From contig OV884060.1 in NCBI GenBank assembly GCA_930367215.1, positions 212,911,253-212,975,252 of the forward strand: a stretch of DNA of 64,000 bases, given 5' to 3'. The notes under the pieces are model-generated. The model saw nothing but the letters and a program-made list of their open reading frames with translations. It made no database searches and was not told where the DNA came from. This document shows positions 23,014 to 34,500 of the stretch, in pieces (within the stretch, counting starts at the first letter, position 1; the number at the start of each line of letters is the position of its first letter). The position numbers and the translations under genes are program-made. Source of the stretch: Pollenia angustigena (Eukaryota > Arthropoda > Insecta > Diptera > Polleniidae).

Positions 23014-23290
23014 GCAAAAAGTTTGTATGGGGGATATTTAAAATTGTGGACCAATTCCCACTATTTCAATAGGTTTCGTCCTTCGGCATTATATTCCAAA
23101 CAATATCCAAAATTGCGAGTTGTACTTTGGTACAATGATTGCATCGTTGGATCGATTCATAAAACGTTATTCTGAGTCGATCGTTATACTACTAAAAAAT
23201 GGGTCTAGCACCAATATTTTTATGTATTACATACACCAGCACAAACTCATAATATCTATTTTCTCCAACTATTGTGGTGAAGGGGGTATA
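23014..23290 (-). repeat. Family B dispersed repeat fragment
   Basis: Contains TTATTCTGAGTCGATCGTTA, CACCAGCACAAACTCATAAT and CTCCAACTATTGTGGTG, the reverse complement of the left half of family B. Diverged and truncated. Confidence 0.5.
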
Positions 23291-23412
23291 ATGAATGAGG
23301 AACTATCGGGTCATTTTTTAACAGCTACATATAGGAAAGTTAAAACAAAACACATTAAATTCAGAAAAATTCATGAAATCTTTATTTGAATCGATAGTAC
23401 GGTCCATATAAT

Positions 23413-23540
23413 TTAATGTTTGAAGATTATTTCATGCAAATGTTGACCGTGACTGCGCCTCAAATGGTCCATCCGCTTAGTCCGGTATTTCATGAATAAA
23501 TGCTTCAAAGTTGTCTTCCAATGCGTCAATTGAAGCGGGC
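23413..23540 (-). pseudogene. mariner transposase C-terminal piece
   Basis: Reads ...KRMDHLRRSHGQHLHEIIFKH and stop, the usual tail of this mariner transposase group. It continues the frame broken by the LINE insertion and belongs with 24473-24040. Confidence 0.75.
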
Positions 23541-23544
23541 ATGT

Positions 23545-23966
23545 GTGTATAGACATGAGCATTAACATAGCCCCACAAAAAATAAACTTCTTCGAATTAT
23601 CACAGCAGCTCCCTGGTATGTTAAAAACTCGAACATTCATAAGGATCTCAATGTGCCATTAGTTAAAACTATGATTACAAAATATGCAATAAAATATTTA
23701 AAAAGGCTTGAACAACACCCAAATCCACTAGCTCGAAATATTTTAAATCATGGCGGCCACACTCGCTTAAGAAGAAGAGACACTGCAGCACTTACCCAAT
23801 TAGATGAGCGATAAACATAAGTTTATTTATGAGCGAAATATATAAGTGAACAGAACCCGTGATGAAGAAAATTTTGTCTGGCACTGGCAGGACATAAAAT
23901 AACGTATTAGGTTAAGATTTGATTAATATAAATAATGAATAAAAAATAATGACAAAAAAAAAAAAA
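23545..23966 (+). mobile_element. Jockey-like LINE 3' fragment with poly-A
   Basis: Frame 23569-23814 encodes 81 residues. KLLRIITAAPWYVKN and HKDLNVPLVK match the conserved C-terminal end of Jockey-clade ORF2, where I-x-x-A-P-W-Y-V is invariant. After the stop come about 140 bp of 3' sequence and a poly-A tract. The 5' side is truncated, as is usual for incomplete reverse transcription. It is inserted in the mariner element. Confidence 0.8.
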
Positions 23967-24039
23967 CAAACTTAATATACCCTCTTCACAACTAGTTTTG
24001 GTGGAGGGTATAAAAAAAAACAAAAAATAGTCTAAAGGC

Positions 24040-24473
24040 GTTAAATCGCAATAAGTCCATTGTTAAGCGTGCTGTGTGGCATGTGGTACCGTCTTGTTGA
24101 AAGCACATGTCATGCAAGTCAAGCTCTTGCATTTTGGGCAAAAAAAAAATTTGGATATCATCTCACGGTAGCGCTCACCACTCACAGTTACGTTACGATT
24201 CGCATCATCTTTGAAGTACGGTCCAACGATGCCACCAGCCCACAAACCGCACCAAACTGTGACTTTTTCTGGATGCATTGGTAGCTCTTGCAATGCTTCT
24301 GGCTGATCTTCACTCCAAAATCGACCATTCTGCTTATTAACGTACCCATTGAGCCAAAAATGAGCTTCGTCGCTGAACACAAGAAGCGCGCGATGAACTT
24401 TCTTAACAGAGCACGCATTTTGATAATAAAATTCAATAATTTGCAAGCGTTGTTCGTTTGTAAGACGATTCAT
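24040..24473 (-). pseudogene. mariner transposase, N-terminus and catalytic core, deleted
   Basis: Starts MNRLTNEQRLQIIEFYYQN (helix-turn-helix region). Right after VHRALL it jumps to FSDEAHFWLNGYVNKQN, the block with the first catalytic Asp. About 120 residues of DNA-binding and linker sequence are therefore missing. VTVWCGLWAGGIVGPYF and GERYREMIS follow; then the frame shifts, and in another frame CFQQDGTTCHTAR gives the second catalytic Asp. The third acidic residue is lost at the LINE insertion. Cannot make active enzyme. Confidence 0.85.
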
Positions 24474-24587
24474 GGTTAAATTATAGACCAAACTGAAGAT
24501 GTTTGACAGTGAAACAAAACACGAAACGTGCGTCAGCTGTTTAAACCGGTGTTGCCAAAAAGATAATAGCTAAAAAATCACCCGATA

Positions 24588-25492
24588 TGTACGAGGATAT
24601 TGTAAATGTTACACTAATTAAGAAAATAAAAATGATTCATTTCATTAAAAAGACAAAAAATAGTCATTTTATTTCCTTTTTTTAAGTCATTTTACCGTAA
24701 CAGTTTGCAGACATTTTTTCATTATTTAAAAAGCAAAATAATGTAAAACCATTGTATTCCTAATTTATGAACAACCAGTACCAGAATACTGTTGAGTCTT
24801 TTGTTTTATTTTATTAACCAACTATTTGTTATCTTTTTTGGTAGTTGCAATTTCACTCTAATAAAAATAACAACATTTTAGCAAATACACATTATTGCGA
24901 CTACTTGTGACTAAATGATAAACTAAAAAACATTTAGTACCTAATTATAAATGTTTTATTTTTAATTTTCTTTTTCTTCTTTTGAGTGGAAACATTCATT
25001 AAGTCTTGTTTAAAATAAAAAATTATTAAAAGCGAATGCTTTTTTCTTACAATTTTAACAAGAAAATTTTAAAGAGTCGTACCAACAAAAAAAGTTGACG
25101 GAAGTTAAAAAAAAAACTGAAAATGATTTGCTTATTTTTCCTCTTTTTTAATTTTTAAATTTATTTAAAGCGATGTGAATAAGTCTATCAATTCACATTT
25201 ATTTGTTCGTAAATTTTAGAAAAGTATTATGAAAATTGTTTTGTTATACATGCTTCAAGTTTGTTTTATAAACAAAATTGTCCGGGGAATAAAACATTGA
25301 ATTTCGGAATAATTAAGGGATATTTTCCCAAAATCTCCCACTGTGTGACGTTGGTATGCGAACGAACCAACGCATACTGCAGTACGTACATGTTCGTTAA
25401 AATTTGTTTAAACGAATTTTCTCAAAACTGTTAGTGCTTCCACAAAATTGCAAATATTTTTTTTTTTTTTTTATCTCCTAAGCAGGGAAACC
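24588..25492. other. AT-rich non-coding stretch
   Basis: Long poly-A/poly-T rich sequence. Nothing recognisable apart from a short GAACGAACCAACGCATACTG region near 25375. Confidence 0.4.
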
Positions 25493-26300
25493 GTAAAAAT
25501 TAAATTGCCCGTTTCTCCTCGTGTGACCAATGAAGGCAGAAGCAATATGTTTATCCTTTAAGGAAGTTTTTATGAATATCGATATCGATTTGTTAGTGCA
25601 TATTTTTAAATATTTTACCCTTGCCAGAGTATTAAGAATATTTTTGCAATTTTTTTTTTTTTAGTTTATAGCGCATATTTTAGCTTTTTGAAGCATATTT
25701 TGAGACATAGAAGTTGTAAAGTGATTTAACGTTGTCCACGGTGCAATTTTGTAGATAATTTGATCAAATTTGTCAAATACGTTTAAGTTGTACTAAGGAC
25801 GAAGCCTATGTAAATTTTGAGAATCGGTCTATAATATCACATAGTTCCTATACAAACTTCTTTCCGAAATATACCCTTTGTGTCTATAAACCATCATATT
25901 ACACAGAAAAAATTCTCCAAAAGTTTTCACCAATTAAAGCATTAATCAAAAACAAAATAAGTTTTAATTAAAAATTTAATCAAGTGAATTAAACGTTTAA
26001 TCAAGTAAATTAAACGTTTAATTAATACTATTAACTGGTTTAATTGATACTATTAATTTGTTTACTGGTGCAAATTTAATTAATTTTTTAATTAATATCA
26101 CAAATTTTTTATTTGAAATCAATTTTTATTTTTTTCTGTGTATGTTCGTATTTATATAAAATTGGCCCAAAAAATATTTTAGAGACCTTCCCTCAAATCC
26201 CTTTAAGACAAAAAATTTCATATATATATACATATATATAGATGTATCTAGATAGTCAACCTCATTAGAAAAATCTTTGTCATGATCGAAGTACATACTT
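25493..26300. mobile_element. hAT-like element, left part (family of 49029-50770)
   Basis: Begins CAGGGAAACCGTAAAAATTA and shares with the 49029 copy GTGTGACCAATGAAGGCAGA, ATCGATTTGTTAGTGCATAT and TTTATAGCGCATATTTT, plus the embedded family B fragment (CAATTTTGTAGATAATTTGA). I could not find a matching right terminus. Confidence 0.5.
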
Positions 26301-26711
26301 TAAAATGTTTATTGTTATAATTAAAATTTTGTAAAAAAGTTCCAACATTTTTCATCTAATTCTAATTCACTCAGGACCTTGCACCTAAAATTTTGTGTTT
26401 CTAAGTTCAATATGTATTATAGAAAATTCAATATTCCAGTTGTAGAACAAAAAGTTTAAGAATGAAATTAAATTTCCCGTATTTTTCCTTTTTGGTACTT
26501 TTTTTCTACCCATTGAAGTATAAAAAATTTCAAAATTGTAGCGGGAGCCCTAAATTTAGTATGTTTATTACAATCAATGCGGGAAAAGGTTTTGTAAAAA
26601 AAAGTTGCAAAAATAACTACGATTTTCACCCATTAAACGTTCGAATTTCGAAAAAGTACCAAATTTGTTTTTGTACTTTTTAGATAAGTTTCGAATGTAA
26701 TACTACATTTC

Positions 26712-26790
26712 GTCGGCTTAATATGCAAACCTGCTAACTCCGTTTCAATACATTTTACAGGAGAGACAAACAACTTTTTGATATTTCTAT
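26712..26790. mobile_element. MITE fragment (family of 22384-22544)
   Basis: CGTCGGCTTAATATGCAAAC followed by CTGCTAACTCCGTTTCAA matches one arm of the complete element. The opposite arm is absent. Confidence 0.65.
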
Positions 26791-27086
26791 GTGCCGCTGG
26801 AAAGGAATACCAAAAATATAATTGGTTTTACATACTTCAAGACTTAAACTAGAGAAAAACTACATGCTGGTCGACGAGCCGTATCTTTCTCCAACCTCCG
26901 GTCCAAATTTAAAGTTTAATCTCCAGGCGTTTAAGTTGTGCACAGATGAATCAGTCAATCAGTAAAACGGTCAGTCAGTCAATCTGTCAGTCAGTAACGT
27001 TACAATTTTATATACATATGTAGATAATAACAGTACTATTAAAAATCAAAATTTGTTATTTTAAACTCTGTATTTAAAGATTATAC

Positions 27087-27824
27087 GAGGGGTATAGATG
27101 CAAAGTCTGCAATGTCCACTTTTTTCACAAACGTTACTAATAATACCACTTAGTTGTATTTAATGAATGCTTCCGATTAGTGAATATTACATTAGCAGAA
27201 ACACTTTTATCAAAAAAAAAGTAATTTCAACAATTAAGAATTAATGCAAAAACGGCAATGTCCATTGGAGATTGTCGTTTTTGCAATGATCACAGTTTGT
27301 TAAGCTCTTTTTCTCTCAAGTATTTGCGAAAATGCACGCAATTTTTTTTGATTCTGTTTCTTTTTTGCAAAACAAAGCTAAAAAGAAATTAAAAAATCTA
27401 ACAAATTATTTTTTATGAAACAGTTAGTTTTATTGTTCATTTTATAACTTTGTTATTAGTCGTTATTATGGAGCTAAGTTGTTATGAAGTTCCTCTAAAT
27501 CAATCAAGAAAAAACTAAGCCTTTGTTAAGTTTAAGAATTTTATAACTACTGATTTTTTTACGTACTTGCCAATGTAAAAAAGCAGCAATGTCCATTTGG
27601 TTAGAGCAATCACAGCATTGTCCAATTTTATTATGTATTATAATTGCCAGCAAACCGCTATATCGGTTTGGTTGCAACTTGCGTCATATCCTCATCATAT
27701 TCTTATTTACTGAATAGCATGATGTACAATACATAAATATGAAAATACTTTAAGCTAGAGGTTTTTACTATTTTTTAGGAAAACTATAAATGTGGACATT
27801 GCAGTCTTTGCATCTATACCCCTC
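27087..27824. mobile_element. Inverted-repeat element upstream of the reductase gene
   Basis: Termini of about 32 bp: GAGGGGTATAGATGCAAAGT then CTGCAATGTCCAC, mirrored as GTGGACATTGCAG then TCTTTGCATCTATACCCCTC. The motif GCAATGTCCA recurs internally (about 27256 and 27584). No coding capacity. Its right end is about 740 bp before the reductase start codon. Confidence 0.8.
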
Positions 27825-28562
27825 ATATATATATAAAACTAATTCAGTTTGCATAAAATTCCACGAATAATGTGTGTAAAATAAGTGAAATTTTTTTGCA
27901 AAATTATTGTTGTAGGTCACTGCACTGCCTAATATGTTTAATTTGTCTAACATTTGAACTTTGAGTGTAAACATTTTAAGGGGGTTTCAATTCCAACTTA
28001 TGTGCACTTTTTGATTACATTTTAACTTTTTATTAAGAAAAAAGAAACATGAAAAAAATTATGTCTTTCACATTCAGTCAGTTAGACAGACCGACTTACA
28101 AGTCGCAATCTAAATAGAATACAATTATTTATGCCATGTAATTATTACTTTAGAGCACGAACGAACTTCATTTGAGTAGTTTTTATAAAACTTGGAAACA
28201 TTAAAAATAAGGAAAAAAATCGTTTGCGCATGCGTTGTTATTATTTGTCATGACATAATTAAATATTTTTCGCGTTCTTGACTTCCATATGAGTTTAATA
28301 TAGGAATTATAACTGAAACGCATGTTTGTATAATTTTACAAATATATTATTATTATATTATAATTTTAATATATATTAAAAAAACTAACATCAACATTTT
28401 TTGTACTCTAATAACCTTAAAATAAGATTTAGATTAAAATGTTTATGCTCGACATGACCTTTTTTTTAATTTAAATTTAAATATTTTTTTTCAATTGCTT
28501 TAATTCTAGTTACGAGTTTATGGCATTTATGTAACTCCAGACACACAAACATATTTTTAACA

Positions 28563-31500
28563 ATGGCTCAACGTAACTATAAAACTTATTTTATTTCAAC
28601 AATATTTATTGTATTACTGCATTTAACAATATGGCTGCCACAAAGCGCAACTTTACCACAAGGTGCACCGGAAACTATATGTGACACAATGTTGCCATTT
28701 CATGGTGGCGGCATTTTGCCATCGAATGCTGTGCCACCGTTTCGAATAGAAACGTCAACGGCAACAATAGGTCAGGGACAAACTCTGCGTGTTGATATTA
28801 CTGGTGTACCAAGTGGCTTAACATTTGGCGGTTTTATGATACAAGCACGCAACAATAACCCACCGTATCAAATTGTAAGAAATTTATTTTTGTAATTATT
28901 AAGTAATTTATTTTTTTAAATAAAATATAAATTATATTTATTTTTTTTAAGATCGGCCAATTTAATCCCTCCGAAGATGGTCTTTCCAAATTAATGAATT
29001 GTGAAAATTCTGTAAGGAATTCCGTAACACATACCAGTACAGTGCCCAAACCCGAAATAAGTCTAGAATGGCAATCGCCAGTAGATTTTGAGGGTGAAAT
29101 TGTTTTTAAGTAAGTGTTTTTAAACAGTTTCATGCACTTGTTGGACTTGTGTAAAATATCACTTTTTCCAGCATACAAATGTTTAACTTGCACATATGCA
29201 ACAGCTTTCTGTGTTTCTTATTTAACTTTTAAGAAAAAAAGCTGCCCTGTACACGACTAAATCTGCTCATTTTCGATTCTAATTTCGAATTTACTTTCTT
29301 TTTTCCTACAGTTCGACAATAGCTCAAGCTTATGATACCTTTTGGGTTGGCTTACCTTCCTCTCCAGTGCGTGTAGTTAAACGTGAAATAGCGCCACAGG
29401 GCCCAACAACACCCAGACCTTCCTTTGCACCCAATACTCGTACCCCTTATGTGCCAGAATATGTACCTCCTCCACCAGCTCCAGTAGCAAATGATCCTTT
29501 TTATGATGAATGTGGTACTAGTAAAAATTGTTTTGGCAATAAAGACGGCTGTATTGATTCGAAATCCTGCGATTTTGTATCAGCTGTTAAAGTGAGAGGT
29601 GGAATTTATGAATTTGAACTTAAATCAAAAGCAGGTAAAAAAAGAAAAAAAAATCATATATAAATAACAGTCACCACACTGGGTTCCATTTAGCTTGAAA
29701 GATGGCCAAAAAGTTTGCAATAAATTCCGAAATATAGGTATAAATTATAAATAAAAATATATATGTATAAAAAATGTTAAATTGTCAATCAAATTAAACA
29801 GAATGGAATGTGTGATAGCCCTGATTAAAAATTTTTAAAACTAATATTTCCATTACATCTTTCAGAAAATGCTGCTTATGTTGCGTTAGGTCTTTCCGAA
29901 GACAACCGGATGGGTGATGATTTAGTTATAGAATGTGTACCTCAAAATGGTCAAGTATCCATGTATAGTTCCTTGACTTCGGGAGTAGCTGCTGGTTATG
30001 GAGTTAGTCGTTTGGGAGTGGTAGGGCTTATTGGGAGATTATTTATTTTGTTTTTAAGTTAATTCTTTTCGTTTTCTTTTTAGCCCCAAAATACTGCCCG
30101 TTTGGTAGAGGGTTCAGTTGTAAATGGTGTTATTTACTGTAAAGTAGAACGTGATCCTGTTACAAAAGTGGGCAATCGTGTTTTCGACTTAGGAAATAAT
30201 AAATATTATTTACTTCTTGCGGCCGGTTCCGGTTTGAAAGGTGAGCTTTATTTTATAAATGCCAACTTCCAATACTAACTGTTGAAACAACTATAGGACC
30301 TGCAAGAGAGGGTTTATTAAAAATGTGTCACTTAGTTCCCCACATAGTTTCAGTTTTTGTACTAGTTAGATTATATTTGACAGAAACAAGTTTATTTGGT
30401 ATCGAAAATAGACCACTCCATGACCAGATTAATTAATGTTCAATGCAAAAATAACTTGTTCAATCATAATTGAGCCGTTTATTTTGAAAGTGGCATAAGT
30501 CATTTCGGTTTTTAAGTCGAGATATTTAAGGGTTTGCGTTTTAACACGTTTAAAAATATGGATGCTAACTTTCGAGAAGATTCACTTGTATTTGATACAT
30601 CATGATAATGATATTTTTCTCAGTATTATTATTATTTATTATTATTTATTATTAACTCGATTTTTTTTGAAAAAGTGACTAATGCCACTTTCAAAATAAA
30701 CGGCTCAATTAAAGACGATAGATAAGATCAGGGACTAATTTGTTTCTTTTGACCCTTATTGTGGTTTGCGTAGGCGTATTTAGACTTAAAGATGTATGTA
30801 TATATGTATATCGTCATAATAAATGCAAACGGACGTAACTACACAAAATTTCGAAATTGAGTTTTTATTAGAGTTGTCAATTATTCGCCTTTCAACTTTA
30901 TTCGAATAATTCAAATAATTGTTTTTGTTCGTTCGATCAAACGGTTAAATCTAAAATATTATTCGATTAATCGATGAGAATAACGATTAAAATTTTTTTT
31001 TTTCAAATAAATTTCTATGGAAAATCTTGCATTCCATCCGCTATGACTTCTTCTTTCTTTGATGCATAAATTTTTTTATCTTAATTTCATATCGTGGTAT
31101 TACTTAAAGGCATCGTAAAACCCTTAATTCCTTAATAATCCGATATTACTCTGGATTTTCGAAAGGCGTTGGCAGACCTACCATCTTCAGCCAAACTTTT
31201 GTCTACAATTTCTTCTATAGAACAGCCGCTGTCGTTTTATCAAAATACATGTTCGTGCAAAATTTTAGATTCCTACGATCAAAAATGGAGATTTTATTAA
31301 CGAAATTCAAACGCCAATTGCACCTTGTTGTTATTGATTTTGTAAAGTTTTTTGGTTCTTCTGTAAAAAAATAAAAAGTGTAGTTACGTCCGTTTGCATT
31401 TAATATGATGATATGTAACCCCGATACCATTCTTCAAAAACACCTTACTTTCGCCACAAAAACGCCAACCACGACAAGATTGAATAAAATATATATATTT

Positions 31501-34500
31501 TTTATCGGTTTCACTCCTGGGTGTTTTTAAGCCCGATAAAACTAACGAAAGCGTAAGCCGCCAAAAAACAATCATACTACGCTCGCTTTTTGACATTATT
31601 GATCCCTATACTCTGGCAACATAGTATGCATAGACTTGCGCTTGAACAATACTACAAAATTATCAAAATTAACTTTAAAAATCTGTCAGCGATTAGTGCA
31701 ACTTATAGAAGACTTCGTGATTTTTATTGTGTTCAGCGATAAAGTTAATTTTGGCTATCGAGTTTTTGCGTTATTTTTCCTACTTTTAAGTTCTATCGGT
31801 TTAAAAAAATTAACCTCTAAGTATTCTTTAGGGGATATTTGGGAGCTCAGATCTGAAGAGAACCAAGTTAAAAACAAATCAACTTCAAGAACCATTGACT
31901 TGGGTTTAGTTATTACCGTTACCTTAGGAACGAAACACTTTTTGATTTAGTCCGTCACAGAACTGGATAGAGTTAAGCTTTGCGGAGAATTTTGCATCAG
32001 TTTTGAAATACATATATGCATGTATGTATTTAATTTGTTGACTTGGTTCGATTCAGCTCTGAGCCCTCCATTTAACCCTGGGAGGCTACTTTCTATTGCG
32101 ATGCGAAAGAAAATGGTAGCAAATCTAGCGTTTGGTACTCTTTAATGCGTTTGCGCATTTGTCTTTTGCATCTATTAATTTTTTTCTTTTCGCAAATCAT
32201 CACTATTTGCTTTATTTAAATTTTCTAATTTGAAATATTTTTACATATTTAAGCATTTCATTATTGTCAATCTGCGCCATCTTTCATTTTTATTGCCAGT
32301 ATTGCTTCATTTTCAAAAAATTTTGCGAAAGTGATAGAGAGTACCAAGTTGGCATTTAGCTTTCGCATCGCAATAGAGAGTAGCCCCCCTGGATCGTTAC
32401 TGTTCGTCGATTCGACGAGGCTCATTTACTCTTTTGATCGGTATTGATTTATGGCAAACTAAATAAATCTTTGGTTGTACAAATAAAATAGTAAGTACAA
32501 AAGTTTCAAGACAGGGCATTTCGAAGACCTTAAGTTAAAGTGAGGTTAAAATAGGCAACATGTTTTTCATCAACATATTCACAAAAGAATTAAAAATTGT
32601 TTCCACAGTTATATTTGTTGTACAAACGAACACGAAATAGTAGAACATGTAACATTAATGCAAAATATTTTTCAGAAAAGAAATTGCCGTTATTTATGTG
32701 TATTCAAATTACGATATTTTTCAGCAGCGTTAGCTGATGACGAAAGTTTTAAAAAGTTAATTAATTTAAAAACACAAAAAATTGAACTCATTTTTCGTAT
32801 TGAATTTTAATAAAATGCTTACATAGCAAATTTTTGTTGATTTTTAGCTATAAAAATGGTTTCGCTAAATTTTTTTTACTAGTTCGTCGATTCCACGAAA
32901 AGTCTCCTTAACAAAGAGTCCTCTTCCAGGGTTAAACATAATTTGGTGTAAGCCCCTATAGTATCAAACCTTTAGTTTTAAAGAGGATAGTCTTTTTTTT
33001 TGTTTTAACAACTAGTTTTTTGGCTAACTATTCCAGTTGTAGAGCCAGGGTATAACACCTTCGTAAAGAAAGGCGAAAAGCTTACAGAATCTGCTCCCAA
33101 GTGCATTGGTCCCCACCAGTATAACGTCTGAGTTTTTCAATAGTACTCTACCAGTCACTCTGAGTCTTTTCTTAGGTTGTACACCGGATAAAACACGTTA
33201 AAATTTTTAGGTTATAAACGATTGGTTAATGCTGAAACAGCAAAAACCGTAACAGTTAAGCGACGCCAATACGCATGAAAAGCAAACAAACAAATAAACA
33301 CGGCATGTTTGTCTTTAAAAGAGCAGTTTTACGAATAAAAGGCGCTAGTCCCAAACGTCAGTTGCAAAGCAACTCGCTTTTTAAATGCATTCTACAATGA
33401 AACTAAGCAACATTTTTTGTTATTTGTCCCAAAGTGCACCAAATTAATTATCGATGCGTACACAATAAGCAAACTGTGCTTCGTTAAACTTTATGATTCA
33501 TTTTTTTACTTTGACTGCAAAGTATTATAATGTTTTGGAACTCAGCCTATGTATTCTTTTTTCAATAGTAATCTGTCGTAATTTTACCCAGTCCCTTTAC
33601 ACATGCTTCAAAAAAGCCTCGATAAAGCAATTTGTTTCTTTTTTTTTTAAATCATTTGTAACTTATTTTTTAAAAAAAGGCAGACTCTAATTTATTTAAA
33701 GTAAGAATAAAGTTAAAATAAACTTTTGATGAACTCATATAAATATGGATTTTGTTAAATCCTATCGTACCCTATTCTCAGAAAATGGAGTTGGTTACCA
33801 TAATATTGGTCGCTTGCCTTCCGATAAGGCCATTAATTTAGCTGAATTACAAGATTTGGGAGCTGCTTCTACTTTGCTACTTCGATTGCATGGTAGTTTT
33901 ATGATTGCCGCCTGGATTGGAACCACATCGTTGGGTATTATTTTTGCACGCTACTTCAAGCAAACTTGGGTGGGCAGTCAAACGTGTGGCAAGGATCAAT
34001 GGTTTGCTGTAAGTTTCAAAACAAAACCTGCTTAACTACAATTTAGATTATTTCATTTTAAAAACATCTTTTATCAATTACAGTGGCATCGGATTTGCAT
34101 GGTGACTACCTGGTCTCTGACAATAGCTGCTTTTATTATTATTTTTGTGGAAATTGATGGCTGGTCTGGTGAACGTAATCCTCATGCTATTTTGGGTACT
34201 ATTACTACAGTTTTGTGCTTTATACAACCGATTGGTGCTTTATTCAGACCTGCCCCAAATTCCAAAAATCGTCCATTTTTTAATTGGGCCCATTGGTTGG
34301 GTGGAAATTTGGCTCATTTGTTGGCAAGTAAGTTGATAGTTTAACCCCCGTTTTCACAACTTAACAATAGCTGAAGGTCGGATTTAATCGGCCGTATAAA
34401 AAGTGATCCAATATTACAACTAAACTTTAACCTACAAGGAAGGATGAACCTTCCTTATCGCTCACTTAAGGTTAAAATTAAGTTGTACCAAGGGAACACT

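Larger units (their letters stand above)
23306..24585 (-). mobile_element. mariner-type element, internally deleted and split by a LINE
   Basis: Termini TCGGGTCATTTTTTAACAGC and GATAATAGCTAAAAAATCACCCGA are inverse copies, flanked by TA (23304-23305 and 24586-24587). The minus strand encodes a mariner transposase in pieces: the N-terminus and catalytic core at 24473-24040 and the C-terminus at about 23540-23413. A Jockey-like 3' fragment (about 23545-23966) separates the two pieces. Confidence 0.85.

Noticed and set aside
28834..29193. Minus-strand open frame of 119 codons
   Set aside because: Lies antisense across exon 2 and introns of the reductase gene; no independent support.
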